This document shows, in pieces, positions 58,455 to 64,000 of a stretch of 64,000 nt of DNA (positions are counted from its first letter, which is position 1; each line of letters starts with the position of its first letter). The stretch is from Larix kaempferi. Taxonomy: Eukaryota > Streptophyta > Pinopsida > Pinales > Pinaceae. The DNA lies in assembly GCA_027924585.1 (NCBI GenBank), contig BSBM01000123.1, forward strand, positions 12,216,001-12,280,000. Direction: 5' to 3'. Below the pieces are notes generated by a model, which was given only the letters and a program-made list of their open reading frames with translations, made no database searches and was not told the DNA's origin. The position numbers were made by a program, and so were the translations under genes.

Positions 58455-61400
58455 ATGGCTACAAGACTTAGGTTGGAGGATAGGCTAGATGGGACAAGTA
58501 ACTTTGTGCCATGGAAGGCTAGAATCTTGTTGATATTAGAGGAGAATGAACTATGGGAGGAGGTGGTCAGGAATACTACAGCAAACCCCGTTCAAATTCC
58601 CGCTGCTACAGATGCAGCAGCATTATCAGCCTTCAACAAGAAGGACTGTAAGGTTAAAAGGATAATCCTAGATGCAGTTAAAGATCATATCATCCCTCAT
58701 ATTTCAGGCAAGGCTAGGGCACATTTTATGTGGAAAATTTGACCAGTTTGTATGAGAGTACCAATGAGAACTGGAAGATGGTTCTCAAAGAGAAACTCAA
58801 GAGTATAAAGATGAATGGAGGAGAGGGAGTGACAGCTTACCTTACCAGGATATCTGCAGTTAGAGATGAGCTAGCAGCAGTTGGGGAGGTGGTCACTGCA
58901 ACTGAGCTTGTGCGTACAGCAATGAATGGGGCTTCAAAGCCCTGGGGTGCATTTGTGCATGCTATAGTGGGCAGAGAGAACCTACCTTTTTGGGAGAGAC
59001 TGTGGGATGACTTTGTGCAGGAGGAGACCAGGAGAGGTCTCGTACAGGGCAGTTCATCACAGGGTGGGGTAGATGAGGAGAACGTGGCTTTGACAGCAAA
59101 GGGGAAGAAGAAGAAGGGTCCCAAAAAGGGTGGGGCCAAGCAGCAATAGCAGGGTGGGCAGAAGAAGGACTTGAGTAAAATCAAGTGTTATGGTTGTCAA
59201 ACATTTGGTCACTATGCTTCACAGTGTCCAAACAACAACAACAAGAAGGGACAACAGACTGCAGCTTCAGCAGAGGTTGATGACTTTGGTGGATAGATTG
59301 AGAGAGAGAGAGCCTCTTTAGTTACCAGCACTGATGTGGATATGGAGATGGAGCATTCATTATTGGCAGGCCATCAAACGAGTCCATCCACCACTAGTAC
59401 TTGGTACATTGACAACGGAGCTTCGAGCCACATGACAGGAGCTCGAGAGATGTTCTCCGAGCTATCACAGACAAGTACAAATGTAGAGGTTCTACTAGGT
59501 GATGAAACTATTGTTAGAGCAGTTAGTCGGGGGACCATTACATTTCAGAGGGAGTCTATGAGTCCCATGACTCTAAGGGATCTGTTATATGTCCCTGGGT
59601 TGAAGAAGAACCTTGTATCAGTTTCCACCATTGAGGACAGGGGTCTTGGGGTATGTTTCTCAGATGGGAGAGTACAGGTATTCCCCAGGACTACAGGAGT
59701 ATCTACCCCCATGGAAATTGGGGTTAGATGTGGAAAGTTGTACAAGCTCTTGTTTCAGCCGCAACATGCTCTAGCACACAGCAGCAGCAGTGAGCTATGT
59801 GAGCTATGACATCAGAGGATGGCCCACCTACATCACCCAGCTCTGATATTGTTGAGGAGCATGGGTACAGGTTTACCCGAGTTCAGCACTGAGTAGAGTG
59901 ATGTGTGCAGGGGGTGTGATTTGGGAAAGTACACCAAGACTGTTTTTACAAGCAATGACACCAGAGCAGCAGGAGTGCTTGACTTGATCCATTATGATAT
60001 TTGCGGTCCTATGTCATCAATATATTTGACTGGTTTTGAGTACTGCATCATCTTCATTGATGACTACTCCAGGAAGACCTGGATATACTTCTTGAGGAGC
60101 AAGAAGTCACCCTTAGTTTTGAGTGTCTTCCAAGGGTTCAAAGCCCTTGTGGAGAAGCAGGCAGGGAGGAAGATTCAGATGTTGAGATCGGACAATGGGG
60201 GTGAGTATACCTCCAAGGAGTTTGATGCTTTTTGCAGACAGGAGGGTATACAGAGATAGCTGACAGTTCCCTACACTCCTAAGCAGAATGGAGTAGCAGA
60301 GAGGAAGAAAAGGTCGATTGTGGGAGCAGCAAGAGTAATGCTCCATGATCAGGGGTTACCGTTCTTTCTATGGGCCGAGGCATGCAGCACTGTAGTTTAT
60401 CTGCAGAACAGGAGTCCTCACCGAGCTTTGGGGAGGAAGACTCCTGAGGAGATGTACACAGGCAAGAAGCCTGAGGTGAGCCACTTCCGCATATTTGGTT
60501 CTTTGACTTACTCTCACGTCCCTTCTGAGAAGAGGACGAAGTTTGAGCCCACTGCAGAGAGAGGCATCTTTGTGGGATATGATGAGACTTCGAAGGCCTA
60601 TCGGCTTTACATTCCTGGCCAAAAGAGAGTTGTAGTAAGGAGGGAAGTGAAGTTTGATCAGGAGAGATCCTTCATGAAGTCCAGAGAGTTAGAGCATAGG
60701 CAGCCACCAACTCCCACACCTCAGTTTACACAGGCTTCTTCGATACAGGTTTCAGGTCCACAGGTTTCCGGAGTGACTGGATCACAGAGTATAGGAACAA
60801 CTCATACAGGTTCAGTGGTTCAGGTGACAGGTACTTCAGGGACAGGTTCAGGTTCTGGTTCGTAGGTTACAGGTTCTTCAGGGATTGTTTCATCAGTCAT
60901 TGGCCCTCAGGGTGTTGGACATTCTGCTTCTGGGAGTTCCTCAGATGAGGATAGACTAGTATGGGAGGAGCCTTCAAGGAAGAGGAAGCCTAAATGGCTT
61001 TAAGACACCTTGAAGGAAGCAAAGGCATTTGGTAGACCCCAGGAGGAGATCAGGACAGTAGTGATGCCAGACAGATTGGGGATGGCTCTTGTTGCGAGTC
61101 TTCGTGACTCTGAGCCTTCCACATTTGAGGAGGCTTCTCAGCATCAGGTATGGAGAGATGCCATGATGGAAGAGTGCCATTCCATCATGAAGAATGATGC
61201 TTGGGAGATAGTGCCGAGACCATAGGGGAAGTCAGTTGTGACTTCCAAGTGGCTTTACAAGATAAAGCATGTTGCAGATGGCAGTGTGGAAAAGTACAAG
61301 GCTCGGTTTGTGGCCCGAGGGTTTTCATAGGTTGAGGGAGTTGACTATAATGAGACTTTTGTGCCAGTTGCTTGGTATTCTTCCATCAGAGTAGTGATAT

Positions 61401-62667
61401 CTATAGCAGCAGAGATGGGTTGGAAGATTGGAAGATCCACCAGATGGATGTGAAGACCGCATTTCTCAATGGTCTTTTGCAGGAGGAGGTGTACTTAGAG
61501 CAGCTACAGGGATTCAAGATTCATGGGAGAGATTCTCATGTGTGCAGGCTGAGGAAAGTCCTGTATGGACTGAAGCAAGCTCCTAGAGCTTGGTACTTCA
61601 GGATCGATACATACTTGACATCGATGGGTTTTTAGAAGAGTGAGGTTGATCCCAACCTATACTACATTGTGGTTGGTGGAGATCCTCTCATTCTTTTGTT
61701 ATATGTTGATGACTTATTTATCACAGGGGATGAGCGTCTCATTGCACATTGCAAAAGAGACCTTGTTGCGGAGTACAAGATGACTGACATTGGGTTGATG
61801 CATTACTATTTGGGGATGGAGGTTTGGCAGGAGCCTGGACATATTTTCCTAAGATAGGGGAAGTATGCAGTTGATATTCTAAGGAGATTTCGGATGGAGG
61901 ACTGCAGGCCGATGTCTACACCTATGATCACCAACTAGAAGCAACTTCATGCTTCTGAGGGTAATTTGGTGGATCCTACACTTTACTGTCAGCTCATTGG
62001 ATCGTTGATGAATCTGGTCAACACCAGGCCCGACTTGTGTTTTGCGGTGAACACTCTTAGCCAGTTCATGGTGGAGCCTAGGAGTGTACATTGGAATGCC
62101 GCAAAACATGTGCTGAGATACCTAGCAGGTACAGTGGACTATGGTTTGGACTACAGGGGTTCGGGTGGAGTCAGCTTGGTTGGTTTCACAGATTCAGACT
62201 AGGCAGGTTGTGTGAGGGATCGAAAGAGTACTTCCAGTTGTTGTTTCAATTTGGGCTCGGCAGCAGTGTCGTGGTTCAGTCGGAAACAAAAGTTCGTTGC
62301 ATTGAGTTATGCCGAGGCTGAGTATATGGCAGCTAGTCAGGCTACTTGCGAGGCACCATTGCTTCGCAAGTTATTGGTAGATTTATTTGATCAGGAGCTT
62401 AGACCTACGGTGATCTATTGTGACAATCAGAGTTGCATTCATCTCTCTGAGAATCCGGTGTTCCATGATAGGTCAAAGCACATTGAGATCAGGTACCATT
62501 TCATCCGTGACTACGTCCAGAGAGGAGCAGTTGAGTTGCAGTATATTTCCACTGATGAGCAGGTAGCAGATATCCTGACGAAGTCTTTGGGGAGGGGGAA
62601 GTTTGTCTGCTTCAGAGACAAGTTGGGAGTGGTCCAGAACACCTTCCTCGATAAGAGGGAGTGTTAG
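58455..62667 (+). pseudogene. Copia gag-pol, all domains present but many stops
   Basis: Gag begins MATRLRLEDRLDGTSNFVPW at 58455; a one-base loss in an A-run near 58735 shifts the frame. A CCHC knuckle (CYGCQTFGHYASQC) is at about 59187. The protease motif DNGASSHMTG is at 59410. Integrase shows HQRMAHLHH near 59810, DICGPMSS near 59998, DNGGEYTSKEF near 60191, and NGVAERK with the catalytic Glu near 60285. RT opens at KARFVARGF near 61300. An 8-bp tandem duplication (61420-61435) shifts the frame before HQMDVKTAFLNG near 61438, and YVDDLFITGD is at 61701. RNase H has DSD near 62194, EAEYMAASQ near 62311 and DNQSCIHLSENP near 62422. Stops lie at 59147, 59294, 59807, 59894, 60257, 60863, 61001, 61223, 61328, 61633, 61855, 61936 and 62200. 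The final stop at 62665 lies within the 3' LTR start. Confidence 0.92.
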
Positions 62668-63995
62668 TTTTGTGCCTAGGGAAGTGTTCCCCAAGTGACT
62701 TTTGCCTAAAGTCACTTCGAAGGGGGGGAAATGTGACCCTCACATTAAATGACTTAGTAAAAGCATTTAATGAGACTTTATAAACTCAAAGTCACTTTTT
62801 GATAAATTTAAGTGGGTGAAGGAAATTAATATTTATGAGAAATAAATGGAGCATTTATTTTCCACCGTTGATCTAAATCTATCTCATCCATTGGATTTAG
62901 AAAACCCTAGGGTTTGAACAAAAAGCATTGAGGGAGGCATTTGACATTCACTTTTGAGAGATTCAAGTGAAGAGAAGAGAGAGCAGCACGATTTCCAAGG
63001 AGAGGTTTTCCAGCATAGGAATCGATGAGGTTTCCAACATTTATTACAGACACATTTCCCAAGGCACCCATACAATTGTACTTCCTGCACAGTTTTCGAG
63101 GCATCCGTATAGTCCGTACAGTCGTACTTTCTGCACAGTTTTCGAGGCATATGTAAAGTCGTACGGTCTGCACATTTTTCGAGGCGTACGTACGATCGTA
63201 CGTTTTGCACAGTTTTCGAGGCGTCCGTACAATCGTACTATATGCACAATTTTCAAGACATATGTAAAGCCGTACGATCTGCACATTTTTTAGGCGTCTG
63301 TACGATCACACTTTCTGCACAGTTTTCGAGACATATGTAAAGCCGTACGATCAGCACCTTTTTTTAGGCGTACGTACGATCATACTTTCTGCACAGTTTT
63401 CGAGGCATCCATACAGGCATACTTTTTGTACAGTTTTCGAGGTGTACGTACAGTTGTACTTTTCTGCACGGTTTTTGAGTTGTCCGTACAGTCGTACTTT
63501 CTGCATAGTTTTTGAGGCAGTCCTGCTGCACGAATTTCAAGAAGTTTGGCACAATTTTCAAGGTGATGTTTTGGCACATAAATCGAGATAGATTTGTGGC
63601 ACAAAAATCGAGACAGTTGGTTCAGTTTTGAGTTGCAGGTTGGCATAGAAATCAAGGCAGATTTCTGGGTGACTTTGGGTGGTTGAGATAAGTACATCTT
63701 TGACTGAAAAATTATTGTACTGAATTTTTTGTTGAAGAAATAAATCTCTCTCTCTCTGACTGGTTTTCCCCGTGGAGGTTTTTCCAGGGCTTATTTGGCC
63801 AAAAATTGATGAGTCTGAAATTTTTATGGCGTGCATGTTAAATTTAATTTTCTGCCTGTTAATGTGAATTTACAGCGTGTTTATTGTTCTGGAAATTTCA
63901 TAAGTAATTTCCAGCCAATGCAAAACCGGTTGGGGATGAAAAACACTGAAAACTTGGCATAAACCAACAAGCTGCAAATACACAGAAAATTTACA
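62662..63995 (+). repeat. 3' LTR of the copia element (1334 bp)
   Basis: Matches the 5' LTR at both ends and through the (CT)n and terminal segments. It is longer because the minisatellite (about 63059-63515) has more units. Confidence 0.9.
63059..63515 (+). repeat. LTR minisatellite, about 12 copies of a ~37-bp unit
   Basis: Same unit as 57604-57880. Several copies have a variant spacer, GCATATGTAAAGCCGTACG, absent from the 5' LTR array. These variants alternate with GCGTACGTACGATCGTAC-type units near 63145-63375, suggesting amplification of a two-unit block. Confidence 0.9.
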
Positions 63996-64000
63996 CTCCT

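Larger units (their letters stand above)
57195..63995 (+). mobile_element. Complete but inactivated Ty1-copia retrotransposon (6.8 kb)
   Basis: LTRs at 57195-58331 and 62662-63995 both begin TGTTAGTTTTG and end AAATTTACA. The duplication CTCCT flanks the element at 57190-57194 and 63996-64000, the last five bases of the window. An initiator-Met-type primer site follows the 5' LTR, and a purine run (AAGAGGGAG, 62653-62661) precedes the 3' LTR. Gag, protease, integrase, reverse transcriptase and RNase H are all present in copia order, broken by 13 in-frame stops and two frameshifts. The LTRs differ by roughly 5 percent in their first 110 bases by eye, plus a large difference in the internal minisatellite. 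Confidence 0.93.

Noticed and set aside
63059-63515. CRISPR-like array (regular ~37-bp periodicity)
   Set aside because: Units are contiguous and diverged, without unique spacers, and lie within a plant LTR present twice. It is a minisatellite.

Overview
This is plant nuclear DNA: AT-rich, intron-bearing and dominated by transposable elements. The one intact host gene is a plant-type BRCA1 on the minus strand (about 41.9-48.8 kb), with RING, extended PHD and two BRCT domains in 14 exons. The density of LINEs, Ty1-copia, Ty3-gypsy, CACTA and tRNA-derived SINEs suggests a large, repeat-rich seed-plant genome. A gymnosperm is my guess from the general character of the repeats and of a ribosomal P0 fragment; I cannot prove it.

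0-30 kb is a nested stack. An old LINE (1-1243, continuing at 29405) was split by a 28,161-bp CACTA transposon (1244-29404) with 32-bp imperfect terminal inverted repeats, a 3-bp CTC target duplication and arrays of a GCACCGGTGC-like subterminal motif. The CACTA carries a degraded TNP2-type transposase (+), a SET-domain-like gene (+), and two further decayed genes on the minus strand. It was itself invaded by an internally deleted copia element (3713-7434), a nearly full-length LINE (10912-17192, minus) and a chimeric retrocopy containing ribosomal protein P0 sequence (22763-24298). The last three have recognisable target-site duplications.

30-41 kb is TE debris: 3' portions of two LINEs (31-33.6 kb plus, 36.9-38.2 kb minus), a 361-bp retroposon with a 21-bp target duplication, tandem repeats, a Ty3-gypsy reverse transcriptase remnant, and weak coding fragments that I cannot name.

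41.9-49.2 kb is BRCA1 and its upstream region, with an E2F-type site about 130 bp before the ATG. A polyadenylated retrocopy (49241-50675, 16-bp target duplication) lies about 400 bp upstream of the gene.

50.7-57.2 kb is AT-rich and holds four copies of one tRNA-derived SINE family, small tandem repeats, a 5'-truncated LINE with RNase H plus an unrecognised C-terminal region (55025-56514), and a LINE ORF1 fragment.

57.2-64 kb is a complete but inactivated copia element (57195-63995) whose two LTRs differ in length because an internal ~37-bp minisatellite has about 7 copies in one and 12 in the other. The last five bases of the window are its right target duplication.

Other than BRCA1 I see no gene that could make an intact protein. 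The most novel material is the multi-gene CACTA with its SET-like gene and internal motif cluster, and the chimeric P0 retrocopy.
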